Origin: JAFGJQ01 sp964586145
GTDB taxonomy: Bacteria; Planctomycetota; Phycisphaerae; UBA1845
Assembly (NCBI GenBank): GCA_964586145.1
Contig: CAZPHH010000085.1
Span: 1-21,314 of the forward strand
Reading direction: 5' to 3'
DNA: 21,314 nt
Numbering within the stretch: the stretch's first letter is position 1; each line of letters opens with the position of its first letter. Shown here piece by piece: positions 1 to 7,231 of this stretch. Below the pieces are notes generated by a model, which worked only from the letters and a program-made list of their open reading frames with translations, was not told where the DNA came from and made no database searches. Position numbers and translations under genes: made by a program.

Positions 1-135
1 TGATCGGCGGACGTGCATCGAGCGGGCCGGCCATTCTCTGCACTAAAGCGTTTCAGTGGACCGGACGATATGCAAGCGTGTCTTAACCGGCCGCGTTGCG
101 GCGCGGGGTTCGGCTGCGGATCGGGGAACCATCGT

Positions 136-1674
136 ATGGATGTCATCCGAAAGCTGAGGCGCAATTTCCAGCGTGTCTTCGCCAGGGCGAAGCTGCCCAC
201 GAGTCCGGCGGTTGCGTCGCGCATTCTCGCCCTCATGAAAGAGCCGGATTCCTCCTCCGCGGATTTCGGGAGCGTCATCCGGGCGGATCCGGCCCTGGCG
301 GCCCGGCTGCTCAAGACGGCCAACTGCGCCCTGTACGCGCAACGGACGCCGGTCACGACGATCGATCGGGCGGTCACCGTGCTGGGCCTGGAACGCGTGA
401 AGACCCTGTCGCTGGGCTTTCAGCTTGTGATGCACCTGGATCGGCTGGGCGAGGCGCCGTTTGACATGCCGGAGTTCTGGCGGCAGTCGCTGCTGCGGGC
501 CTGCCTGGCCCGGGCCATCGCCGAGGCCGCTGCCCCGGAACGGACGGAAGAGGCGTTCCTGATCGGGCTGCTGCAGGATTGCGGCATTGTGCTTCTGGTT
601 CAGGTGCTGGATACCTCCTACGGGCGCCTCTACGCCTCAAGTCTGTCGCCCGGCGCGTTCTTCGCGGCGGAGCGTGAGACGTTCGCGTTCACTCATCTCG
701 ATGCCATCGGGGCCATGGCCGAAGAGTGGCAGTTGCCGGAAGACATTGCCATGCCGCTGCGCCGCCATCACTACCGGGTGAATCCCGGCGAAGAGGCGAG
801 TGAGAGGCGGACGCTGATCGCCCTAAGCCACTTCGTGGGGTCTTTGTGCTTCGAGGGTGACTCCGGTCTCGCCACGGGCGATGCCGGCATCCGGGAGTTC
901 GGCGAGCAGATGCTCGGACTGGACGTACCGACGTGGTGCGAAGTCCAGAAGCAGGCCGAGGCGGACTACAAGGCGATTGCCACGCTGTATATGGAGGTGC
1001 TGCCGCGCGGCTTCGACGTGTCCGCTCTCCTGCAGGAGGCCGGCCGCTACCTGTCCCTCTCGGCCGAGCAGGGAAAGGAACCGGGCGGCGCCTCAAAGAG
1101 CCCGCCGCCGCCCGCCCCGCCCTCTGCGGGGGAAGCCGCCGGCTCGCCGTCAACGGGATCGGAAGTCTCGACGGCGCCGGAGCAGGTCAGCCCGTCCGCG
1201 CCGCCGCCGGGCTCGCCAGAGGACGAGAACCGGATTGCGGCGCTGATCCAACTGGCGCAGGAAATGGACGCCCGTCCGCCGGCCGGCGGAAAGCCGTCCG
1301 GCGCCAGGCTTCGCAAGCCCTGCACTCTGTATTATTTCACCGGGGATGGTTCCCGGGTCGGCTCGACCCAGGCGGTGATCCGCGAGATTGCCACAGACCG
1401 CATCGGGTTTCTGACCGCCCGTCCGTTGGCCCAGGGCGAGGCGGTGGAGGTCACGGTGGCGACGGGTGCGGAATCCCTGTTCCTCGCCGGCCCCGTGTTG
1501 AGCTGTACCCAGGCACAGCCGCAGGCCTATGAGGCTGTCCTGCAACTGGCCCACCGTTCGAAGACCCCGCTGATCAGCGGCAACGCCGAGAAGTTCCTCC
1601 GCGAAAACACCTGGGCCGCTGACGCGCTGCGATGTGAGCAGGAGGGCCGGTTGGCTTCTGCCGTCTCGTCCTGA
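136..1674 (+). CDS. HDOD-domain protein with C-terminal PilZ-like domain
   Basis: This is a 512-residue cytoplasmic protein, probably a signalling or regulatory scaffold. Residues about 21-221 read as an HDOD domain: LPTSPAVASRIL near the start, then DPALAARLLKTAN, an AVTVLGLERVKTL segment and a GLLQDCG segment. In true HD phosphohydrolases that last segment contains the metal-binding HD pair. Here it reads QD, so the domain is probably non-catalytic, as is usual for HDOD. Residues about 311-364 form a Pro/Ser/Ala-rich linker. Residues about 394-489 look like a PilZ-type beta barrel, which in other proteins binds cyclic-di-GMP, but I cannot see a clean RxxxR...D/NxSxxG motif. The ATG at 136 was chosen over one at 13 because a GGGGA lies about 8 nt upstream and the extra 41 residues are Arg/Gly/Cys-rich and unlike the domain. 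It converges on the next gene. HDOD is confident; PilZ is tentative. Confidence 0.88.
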   Translation: MDVIRKLRRNFQRVFARAKLPTSPAVASRILALMKEPDSSSADFGSVIRADPALAARLLKTANCALYAQRTPVTTIDRAVTVLGLERVKTLSLGFQLVMHLDRLGEAPFDMPEFWRQSLLRACLARAIAEAAAPERTEEAFLIGLLQDCGIVLLVQVLDTSYGRLYASSLSPGAFFAAERETFAFTHLDAIGAMAEEWQLPEDIAMPLRRHHYRVNPGEEASERRTLIALSHFVGSLCFEGDSGLATGDAGIREFGEQMLGLDVPTWCEVQKQAEADYKAIATLYMEVLPRGFDVSALLQEAGRYLSLSAEQGKEPGGASKSPPPPAPPSAGEAAGSPSTGSEVSTAPEQVSPSAPPPGSPEDENRIAALIQLAQEMDARPPAGGKPSGARLRKPCTLYYFTGDGSRVGSTQAVIREIATDRIGFLTARPLAQGEAVEVTVATGAESLFLAGPVLSCTQAQPQAYEAVLQLAHRSKTPLISGNAEKFLRENTWAADALRCEQEGRLASAVSS

Positions 1675-1688
1675 GCCGCCCGCGAAGA

Positions 1689-1710
1689 CCGGCGTTCCAC
1701 GTTCCGCCGG
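1689..1710. terminator. Possible bidirectional hairpin between convergent genes
   Basis: A 6-bp GC stem (CCGGCG/CGCCGG) with a 10-nt loop lies in the 51-bp gap between the stop at 1674 (+) and the stop at 1726 (-). There is no T-tract on either side, so this is only a weak terminator candidate. Confidence 0.25.
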
Positions 1711-1725
1711 GATCGGTGCGCGGGG

Positions 1726-2550
1726 TCAGGATTCGCCCTGTTTCGCGGCGATCGTGCAGGCGGTGATGACCGCGAGCAGGCCGAAGAGGATGTCCAGGCC
1801 GTCAAACGCCTTCCAGAACGCCTGGAATCCAATGGCCATGGCATACTCCGCGGCAAACACCTGATCGAGCGGCGCCATGCTTTCCATGGCGTCCATAAGC
1901 TCGTTCACCTTCTGTCTGCGATAGGTCACGACCTCGCGGGCCTGCTCCGCCCGGGCATCCGGAACCAGGGCGTCCACCTCGCGAACCGCTGCCGCGTATC
2001 GAACGTCCCACTCCTGAACAAGAAATTCGTGGTCCAGCATTGCCTGGCGCCGAATCCACTCCCTCGGCGGCAGCGAGCGGGCGTCTTCGACGATCTGATC
2101 CACGTCGTAGTTCCGATCCCGCTCCCACGACTGCCGGACTGTTGCGTATATCAGAATCGTCCGGACGTAGGCGGGGTCCGACAGCCACCCAACGTCGTCC
2201 CAGGTCGCGAGTTCGCGGATCGCCGCTTCCGTCTCTGCCGCGGGCGCGGCCCGCACGCGGCTTCGCTCTTCTTCGTAGTACTGCGCCCGATGGGGGTGAT
2301 CGTCGTGCAGCCCCTCTTCGTTGGCCCGGCGATTGGCCCGGAACGCCGCAAGCCAGTTCCGTTCGAATTCCGATTCGTCGGCCGTGGCAATCTCGCACAC
2401 CTTGTCGGACCGGCTGTGGCGGATGAAACGCAGGCGAATCTGCTCCTGGCTGAGTTCAGCCAGGATGGCGGCGGCCTTCTCATAGGCCTGCTCGGTTGCC
2501 TGGTCATCGTCTTCCGGGATGCCTGCCTGGCTGACAAGTTGATGGCTCAT
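1726..2550 (-). CDS. Uncharacterised membrane-anchored protein, short paralogue of the upstream gene
   Basis: I do not recognise this 274-residue protein as a named family. It aligns by eye along most of its length with residues about 268-520 of the gene just upstream. Shared landmarks are RHxR (44-47), ATADExE followed by NW (55-66), RR near 74, a YxEE..R block (91-98), EDxRSL (155-160), an EWD (180-182) and AREV/AKEV (204-207). Both proteins are charged and predicted helical, and both end in one hydrophobic segment (about 250-268) followed by a very short tail, so this copy is likely tail-anchored with its bulk on one side of the membrane. It lacks the zinc ribbons and the three-segment membrane region of its neighbour. 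GGGAAAGG lies about 10 nt before the ATG, and only 30 nt separate the two genes, so they are probably co-transcribed. Function is unknown. Confidence 0.85.
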   Translation of the reverse strand: MSHQLVSQAGIPEDDDQATEQAYEKAAAILAELSQEQIRLRFIRHSRSDKVCEIATADESEFERNWLAAFRANRRANEEGLHDDHPHRAQYYEEERSRVRAAPAAETEAAIRELATWDDVGWLSDPAYVRTILIYATVRQSWERDRNYDVDQIVEDARSLPPREWIRRQAMLDHEFLVQEWDVRYAAAVREVDALVPDARAEQAREVVTYRRQKVNELMDAMESMAPLDQVFAAEYAMAIGFQAFWKAFDGLDILFGLLAVITACTIAAKQGES

Positions 2551-2580
2551 GGCCAGCCGCCTTTCCCGCCGCCTCCGGCC

Positions 2581-4161
2581 TCAGGCCGCCTCCGCCTCGC
2601 CGGAGGCGATCCTGTAGGCCGCGCCGACCGCCAGAATGACGAAGATGATGTCCAGAAACCCCACGGTGCTCCTCAACGCGACGTCAATGAACGTGGGAAC
2701 GCCTTCGCTGACGACCAGGCTCTCCAGCGACGGAAGACCCTCCAGGGCGATCGCGTATTCTTCCTCGTTCCGCTCCCGAGTGAGAATGACTTCCTTGGCT
2801 CGCGCGATCCGTTCTGTGGCGGGGATCGCTTGAACCTCGTGCTGAATCATCGCACGGGCTTCGTCCCATTCTTGCGGCAACACCGGTCGGCCCTGTGGCC
2901 CGGATTCCATCTTGTCGTACAACTCCTTGGGCGACAGCGAGCGGGTGTCCTCGATCTTCTGGGCCAGGGGCCGGCCCGCCTTCATTTCCTCATATTCTCG
3001 CACACGGATCGCGATGAAGGCCGCAATGAGGTACTGCTCGTCCTGCCAGCGGCCGTCCTTCTCCCAGGCGAGGTACTCACGAAGGGCCGCATCGCATTCC
3101 GCCTCCGACATCTCGCTCAGACGCTCGGACTCCTCCTCACAGTAGGTGTGGCGCTCATAGCCGCCGTGGCGAATGCCCTCCAGGTCTCCTCGCCGGTCGG
3201 CCATGGCCGCGGGTATCCAGTTCTTTTGGTACTCCCGCTCGTCCGCCGTCGCGACGGCAAAACCGCAACTGTAGCGATCGTGCCGGACGTACCGATCACG
3301 AAGTTGCTCATCGCTGAGCTTTCCGTAGATCTCCGCCGCCCGGGCACGCGCCTTCTGCAGGCCGGCGTTGTCCTCATCCTCTTCGACAGACGACTCGAAT
3401 AACAACTCGCCCGCCATGTCGGTCAGCAGAAGCGAGTGCATGAGGTTCCGGGCCGGGCTCTTGAAGTCCACCACCAGGTTGACCATAGGCCAGAGGACGA
3501 GCGCCACGACCAGTATCTTGCCCACGGCGATGCCGGCTACCGCCAGTATGGCGGCCACCGCCCCGGCCTTGAAGTCCTCCCGGCGATACCCCAGCCGCAT
3601 TCCGAAGCCGGCCAGCGCACCCAGGCCGATGGCGATCCAACCGATCTCGAAGTCGGTGATCAGGGCCACGGCGCACCAGACGCCCGCGCCGATCAACGCG
3701 CCCGCGGCGCTCAACACCGTTCCCAACATGAATCCACCCGCCGACAGCGCCGCGGAGCGAGCCTGGGTCGCCACCTTCCCGGGGCCGGCGGACGCCGCTT
3801 TCACGCTGCGACCGGCCTTCACGTCGTAGCCGCACGAAACGCACAGCCGGGCGTCCGCCGCCATCATCGTGCCGCATTTTGGACACGGGCCCTGATTGCG
3901 CGGCGGGGTTGGAGTCGCCGCCGCTGCCGCGGATCGCGCATCGGCCGCAAGCGACTCCATGAGCGAGGACGCGTCGTCCTCATCCACGGCACGCGCAGCC
4001 GGCGGTTTCGGCTTCACCCCGGGGGTCGGCAATTCAATCGTGAATTTGTGCTCGCACTTGGGGCACTTGGCCCGGCGCCCTACGGCACTTGCGGGAAGCC
4101 CCAGCGTGGCACCACAGTTCGGGCAGGGAACCTTGATCCGGTCACCTTGCGTTCCAGACAT
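2581..4161 (-). CDS. Zinc-ribbon multi-pass membrane protein with a helical domain shared with the next gene
   Basis: This 526-residue protein starts with two zinc-ribbon-like units. The first has C13/C16 and C33/C36 and the MJ0042-type layout CPNCG...CPKC. The second has C93/C96 and C107/C110. A low-complexity Ala/Pro linker separates them. Hydrophobic segments at about 141-168, 171-190 and 200-231 should span the membrane. A charged helical region of about 250 residues follows, then a last hydrophobic segment at about 498-518. The helical region plus last segment is repeated as the separate downstream gene. An N-terminal MJ0042-like ribbon before membrane segments is common in planctomycete proteins of unknown role. 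A CAGGAGC lies about 12 nt before the ATG. The ribbon and membrane calls are seen in sequence; no function can be assigned, and sensing or protein-protein contact is only a guess. Confidence 0.88.
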   Translation of the reverse strand: MSGTQGDRIKVPCPNCGATLGLPASAVGRRAKCPKCEHKFTIELPTPGVKPKPPAARAVDEDDASSLMESLAADARSAAAAATPTPPRNQGPCPKCGTMMAADARLCVSCGYDVKAGRSVKAASAGPGKVATQARSAALSAGGFMLGTVLSAAGALIGAGVWCAVALITDFEIGWIAIGLGALAGFGMRLGYRREDFKAGAVAAILAVAGIAVGKILVVALVLWPMVNLVVDFKSPARNLMHSLLLTDMAGELLFESSVEEDEDNAGLQKARARAAEIYGKLSDEQLRDRYVRHDRYSCGFAVATADEREYQKNWIPAAMADRRGDLEGIRHGGYERHTYCEEESERLSEMSEAECDAALREYLAWEKDGRWQDEQYLIAAFIAIRVREYEEMKAGRPLAQKIEDTRSLSPKELYDKMESGPQGRPVLPQEWDEARAMIQHEVQAIPATERIARAKEVILTRERNEEEYAIALEGLPSLESLVVSEGVPTFIDVALRSTVGFLDIIFVILAVGAAYRIASGEAEAA

Positions 4162-4255
4162 GGAAGAGCGTGCTCCTGAGATAGAGGAATGAATGGAAAT
4201 GGCGCTGCGTCCCGGCGAGCCGCACCCGGCGGGACGGCCGTCACCTGATGCCGGC

Positions 4256-4285
4256 AGTGTAGCGGAAACGAAGCACCGGGAACAA
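4256..4285 (-). promoter_or_regulatory. Possible sigma70-like promoter for the zinc-ribbon operon
   Basis: On the minus strand TTGTTC (4285-4280) is followed after 18 nt by TACACT (4261-4256), about 95 nt before the ATG at 4161. The -35 matches only 3 of 6 consensus positions, so it is weak. Confidence 0.3.
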
Positions 4286-4358
4286 GTGGATGTTTCGAAA
4301 TAGTCGGCCCCGCAAGACGGCCGGGCGGCAGATGGGCACGCTCGGCCTGATTCACAGG

Positions 4359-5138
4359 TCAGCGAGCCGTCGGACCCCGATTGGCCGGCACCCCGAAGAT
4401 CCAGCGGCCGGTCACCGGGTCGAACCAGTCCTGCCCGCCGGCGCGGTTGGGGACGCCGTAGTACCAGCGGCCGGTCGCGGGGTTCAGGTAGTCCACCGTG
4501 TTGTTGGGATTGCGGAAACCCACCGCGGATCGGCCCGTCACGGTGTCATAGGCCTGCATCTGGTATCGACCTGCCGGCTGCGTCGTGTAGCGCGACCACA
4601 GGTCAAGAGTTGTGGGTCTCTGATTCCGATCCGGCCAGCGTTGCGGCTGAATGCGGCGGGCCCAGAACTGCGTCTTCTGCATCGTTTCGGCCGCGTTCGT
4701 TGGGCGGTTCCACCACGGGGGGTAGGCTCGGGAACTCATGGCACCGTCCGCAGTCCCGTCGAGCATGCGCGTCGGAATAGATGCCCGCACAGCAGATCGG
4801 TCCGCCACGGCCGAACGCCGGGGGCGCTGCCGGGTCAGGCGGGAGTCTTCGACCGGGCCACGCACCGGACGACCCGTGCGGGGGTCATGAGCAGTACGAA
4901 CATCTCCACCGCGCGAGGGGCGGGGCGGCGCCTGGTAAAACAGGGGACCGGTGAAAACCGATTCGGATGGGTCGGCCGCCTCCTCCTGGGGCTCGCGTTC
5001 GGCGGGCTGCGTCGTGGGCGGCACGCTCTGCAATGCCGGATCGGCCGGTTGCGCGGCGGGCGACTGGGCGACCGCCGTCGAAAGCCCGGCCACCCCCAGC
5101 ACCCACACCCCAACCGCGATGCGAAAGGCTGCGAACAT
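4359..5138 (-). CDS. Secreted protein with three C-terminal 21-residue TGRW repeats
   Basis: I do not recognise the family. The 259-residue product begins MFAAFRIAVGVWVLGVAGL and has an Ala-Val-Ala-Gln cleavage region near 22-25, a standard Sec signal peptide. A Pro/Gln/Arg-rich, probably disordered region follows to about residue 115, then a Trp/Arg-rich part. The last 65 residues hold three units of exactly 21 residues centred on TGR (T201, T222, T243), with the pattern [YW]xxPxTGRWxxGVP. The frame is open upstream to an ATG at 5354, but a good promoter lies at 5229-5201 inside that extension and the signal peptide starts at 5138, so the shorter form is preferred. It is transcribed towards the zinc-ribbon gene with a 197-nt gap, so the two are probably separate units. 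Likely an envelope or surface protein; function unknown. Confidence 0.75.
   Translation of the reverse strand: MFAAFRIAVGVWVLGVAGLSTAVAQSPAAQPADPALQSVPPTTQPAEREPQEEAADPSESVFTGPLFYQAPPRPSRGGDVRTAHDPRTGRPVRGPVEDSRLTRQRPRRSAVADRSAVRASIPTRMLDGTADGAMSSRAYPPWWNRPTNAAETMQKTQFWARRIQPQRWPDRNQRPTTLDLWSRYTTQPAGRYQMQAYDTVTGRSAVGFRNPNNTVDYLNPATGRWYYGVPNRAGGQDWFDPVTGRWIFGVPANRGPTAR
4365..4553 (-). repeat. Three tandem 63-bp (21-residue) coding repeats
   Basis: These encode residues about 196-258 of the secreted protein. TGR recurs at an exact 21-residue spacing (201, 222, 243). The second and third units are closest (PATGRWYYGVP and PVTGRWIFGVP) and the first is diverged (TVTGRSAVGF). Confidence 0.75.
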
Positions 5139-5200
5139 GCGGACACCCCCATGCTGGACGATCGGACGGCAGTCCGGACCCACCCGGACCGCCACTTTCA

Positions 5201-5229
5201 AGTATAGCGCCGCCCCGCGCGGGTCGCAA
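5201..5229 (-). promoter_or_regulatory. Sigma70-like promoter for the secreted repeat protein
   Basis: On the minus strand TTGCGA (5229-5224, 4 of 6) is followed by 17 nt and TATACT (5206-5201, 5 of 6). Transcription would start near 5195, about 57 nt before the ATG at 5138. This supports that start. Confidence 0.55.
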
Positions 5230-5287
5230 ACGCCTCCAGCGGACCTGGATGGGCGGCCGTTCGTAGAAGTCGTACTGTAACCCGGCG

Positions 5288-6220
5288 TCAAAGCGGCGCA
5301 TGGAGCGTGTTTCGAACGCTCTCCGCCAGGGGCGTGCGGGGCTGCCAGCCGCAATGGGCCGTGAGCCTGTCATGACTTCCGTACACAACAGACACGTCTG
5401 CAGCGCCGCGCAGGCGGGCCTCGTCAACTTCCACCTGCACCGGAACTCCGCTGGCTTCGATCATCGCGTCCAGCAGGTCGCCCATGCGGGTCGGCCGTCC
5501 GCTGCACAAGTTGAACACCCCGCCCGGGGCGGGTTTCTCACAGAGCATCCAGGTTGCCTCGACGGCGTCATGCACGTCAAGGAAATCGCGTTGGCTGTCC
5601 AGGTTGCCGACCCGGATCGTGCCGCCGCCCGCTCGGATGAGCTCCTGCAATTGCTCGGCAAACGCCCCCGGCGCCAGCCGGGACGTGACCCCGCGGCCGA
5701 TGAGCTGGAACGGCCGGATGACCGTCACGCTCAGGCCGTAGGTCCGGTGGTAGAAGACGGCTGCTTCGGTAGCCAGCCGCTTGCTGAATCCGTACGGCGT
5801 GACCGGTCGGCAGGGCGTCTCCTCCGTGACAGGCAGTCGGTCCGGATCGATGTGGCCGTACTCGGCGGCAGAGCCCGCGGTGAGAATCTCGGCGTGCGGC
5901 GCCTCGGCGCGAACGGCCTCCAGAATGGCGATGAGCGAGGCGGCGTTCGCCCGGAAGACGGCCAGCGGGTCGTCGGTGCCGAACCGCCCGGCCAGGTGTA
6001 CGATGGCATCCGGCTTTTCCAGCCGGATCAGCGTACGCACGTCGGTGGGCGCGGACAGATCCACGGCGTGAAAGGCGTCGCAGCCGGGCGGCGCTACGCT
6101 GGACAGGTCGGCGGCAAGGACGGTCGGCCGATTCGGCACGCCGGCCAGGTACGCGCACAGATGCCGGCCGAAAAAGCCGCCGGCCCCCGTGATCAGAACT
6201 CGTTTGCGATGGGTTCCCAT
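5288..6220 (-). CDS. NAD(P)-dependent sugar-nucleotide epimerase/reductase (extended SDR)
   Basis: This 310-residue protein is an extended short-chain dehydrogenase. The Rossmann glycine motif TGAGGFFG is at 11-18, an LAG strand end at 76-78, the catalytic Ser in GSAAEYG is S117, and the active pair Y143/K147 sits in YGFSK. Later blocks, IRPFQLIGRG, RDFLDVHDAVEA and FNLCSGRPTRMGDLL, are typical of nucleotide-sugar epimerases and most like GDP-6-deoxy-D-mannose reductases. The exact substrate cannot be fixed by reading. It would act in the cytoplasm in surface-polysaccharide sugar synthesis. CGGAG lies about 10 nt before the ATG. It is divergent from the ComF-family gene. No glycosyltransferase or nucleotidyltransferase gene flanks it, so its pathway partners must lie elsewhere. 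Confidence 0.92.
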   Translation of the reverse strand: MGTHRKRVLITGAGGFFGRHLCAYLAGVPNRPTVLAADLSSVAPPGCDAFHAVDLSAPTDVRTLIRLEKPDAIVHLAGRFGTDDPLAVFRANAASLIAILEAVRAEAPHAEILTAGSAAEYGHIDPDRLPVTEETPCRPVTPYGFSKRLATEAAVFYHRTYGLSVTVIRPFQLIGRGVTSRLAPGAFAEQLQELIRAGGGTIRVGNLDSQRDFLDVHDAVEATWMLCEKPAPGGVFNLCSGRPTRMGDLLDAMIEASGVPVQVEVDEARLRGAADVSVVYGSHDRLTAHCGWQPRTPLAESVRNTLHAPL

Positions 6221-6252
6221 GATCCGCTGCTCCGGAATTCGGCAGGCACGTT

Positions 6253-6281
6253 CTTCTACTCGATGGACGTGACGTCAGCAA
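6253..6281 (-). promoter_or_regulatory. Possible promoter for the SDR gene
   Basis: On the minus strand TTGCTG (6281-6276) is followed by 17 nt and TAGAAG (6258-6253), about 33 nt before the ATG at 6220. The hexamers match 3 and 4 of 6. The spacer contains the palindrome TGACGTCA (6270-6277). Confidence 0.3.
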
Positions 6282-6348
6282 GCGGAGTGCCGTGCATGGA
6301 AGACGCCGCTGTGCTCGACGCTCCGCCGGCCGGGCCGGCGCCTTCGCT

Positions 6349-6377
6349 CTGGCGTGGGAAGCCGGGCGAGGTATGAT
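6349..6377 (+). promoter_or_regulatory. Possible promoter for the ComF-family/Gfo-Idh-MocA pair
   Basis: TATGAT (6372-6377, 5 of 6) sits 17 nt after CTGGCG (6349-6354, 3 of 6). Transcription would start near 6384, about 49 nt before the ATG at 6433. That favours the 6433 start over in-frame ATGs at 6292, 6373 and 6376. Confidence 0.35.
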
Positions 6378-6432
6378 GGGAACCGGGGCCGGTCGAATGA
6401 CGGCGGCCCAACGGTCCGGATCTGTGTCGGGC

Positions 6433-7200
6433 ATGAGCGAAACACGGCAATTCTCCTGGCCATCCGCCGTCCGCGTCATCGCGGACGTGTTGTATCCGCC
6501 GGCCTGCCCGCTCTGCGGACGACCGGACCCGCCTCGGCGGGACCTCTGCCCGGATTGTGAGGCCGCACTGGCTCGATCGCGCAGCGTTCCGTTCTGCACA
6601 AGGTGCGGCACCACCGTCGGGCCGTTCGCGGGCACGGCGGACGGCTGCCCTTCGTGCCGGACTCGCCCGGCGCCCCCGGCCGGTTTCGTGCGGGTGGGGG
6701 AGTTCTCCGGGGCCCTGGCGGAACTGATCCGGGCGTTCAAGTTCCAGGGGCGCGACGACCTGGAGCGGCGCCTCGGCGAGTTGCTGGGCGACGCCTTGCG
6801 GTCCGCGCCGTGGCTTTCCGACATCGACGTCCTCACCTGGGTGCCAACGTGCTGGCAGCATCGACTGACGCGGCGCTCGCACGCAACCACGGCGCTGGTT
6901 CCTCATGCGGCCCATCGGGCTGAGCGCCCCCTGCGGAAGCTGCTGCGGCGCGTCCGGGGCGGGCGACACCAGGTGGGGCTGCCTCGGCTGGAGCGCCTGG
7001 AGAACATCAAAGGCTGCTTTCGCATCGCCCGCGGCGTTCGGCTGGAACGGGCGGTGATCGGGCTGCTCGACGACGTGGCGACCACCGGGGCCACCGTCTT
7101 TGAGTGTGCCCGCGTGTTGAAGCGGGCCGGCGCCCGACGGGTGTACGTGGCCATCCTGGCTCACGCGGGCGGCTTGCCGGAGCTCCCGCGCGACGTGTGA
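6433..7200 (+). CDS. ComF-family double zinc ribbon / phosphoribosyltransferase-like protein
   Basis: This 255-residue protein has the ComF layout. LYPPACPLCG opens the protein, with zinc pairs C25/C28 and C39/C42, then C55/C58 and C72/C75. A type-I phosphoribosyltransferase domain follows, with the PRPP-binding loop LLDDVATTGAT at 211-221. FSGALAELIRAFKFQG (91-106) and the GLPRLERLENIKGCFRI segment are also family blocks. The usual VPLHxxRLRxRGFNQ stretch is diverged: here it reads VPTCWQHRLTRRSHATT, so the RGFNQ signature is lost. In competent bacteria ComF helps handle incoming DNA, but family members occur in many bacteria with no known competence, and no com genes are visible here. The start is uncertain; 6433 was chosen by family length and the promoter. 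The next gene starts 31 nt downstream. Confidence 0.88.
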   Translation: MSETRQFSWPSAVRVIADVLYPPACPLCGRPDPPRRDLCPDCEAALARSRSVPFCTRCGTTVGPFAGTADGCPSCRTRPAPPAGFVRVGEFSGALAELIRAFKFQGRDDLERRLGELLGDALRSAPWLSDIDVLTWVPTCWQHRLTRRSHATTALVPHAAHRAERPLRKLLRRVRGGRHQVGLPRLERLENIKGCFRIARGVRLERAVIGLLDDVATTGATVFECARVLKRAGARRVYVAILAHAGGLPELPRDV

Positions 7201-7231
7201 AGTACCGGTTGGGCCGCAGGAGAGTCTTGCC

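Noticed and set aside
2029..3402. Long plus-strand open frame of 457 codons across the paralogue pair
   Set aside because: It lies antisense to two genes that align with each other and have zinc ribbons, membrane spans and ribosome sites. Its own product is Arg/Gly/Pro-rich with no domain.
5139..5354. 72-residue N-terminal extension of the secreted repeat protein
   Set aside because: A good promoter sits inside it and the signal peptide begins at the internal ATG at 5138. It also overlaps the end of the SDR gene.
6270..6277. Perfect palindrome TGACGTCA in the divergent SDR/ComF promoter region
   Set aside because: An eight-base palindrome is expected by chance in a window this size, and no second copy was seen nearby. 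I mention it only as part of the promoter entry.
6433..7200. Natural-competence locus
   Set aside because: Only a ComF-family gene is present, with its signature motif diverged and no other com or pilus gene nearby.
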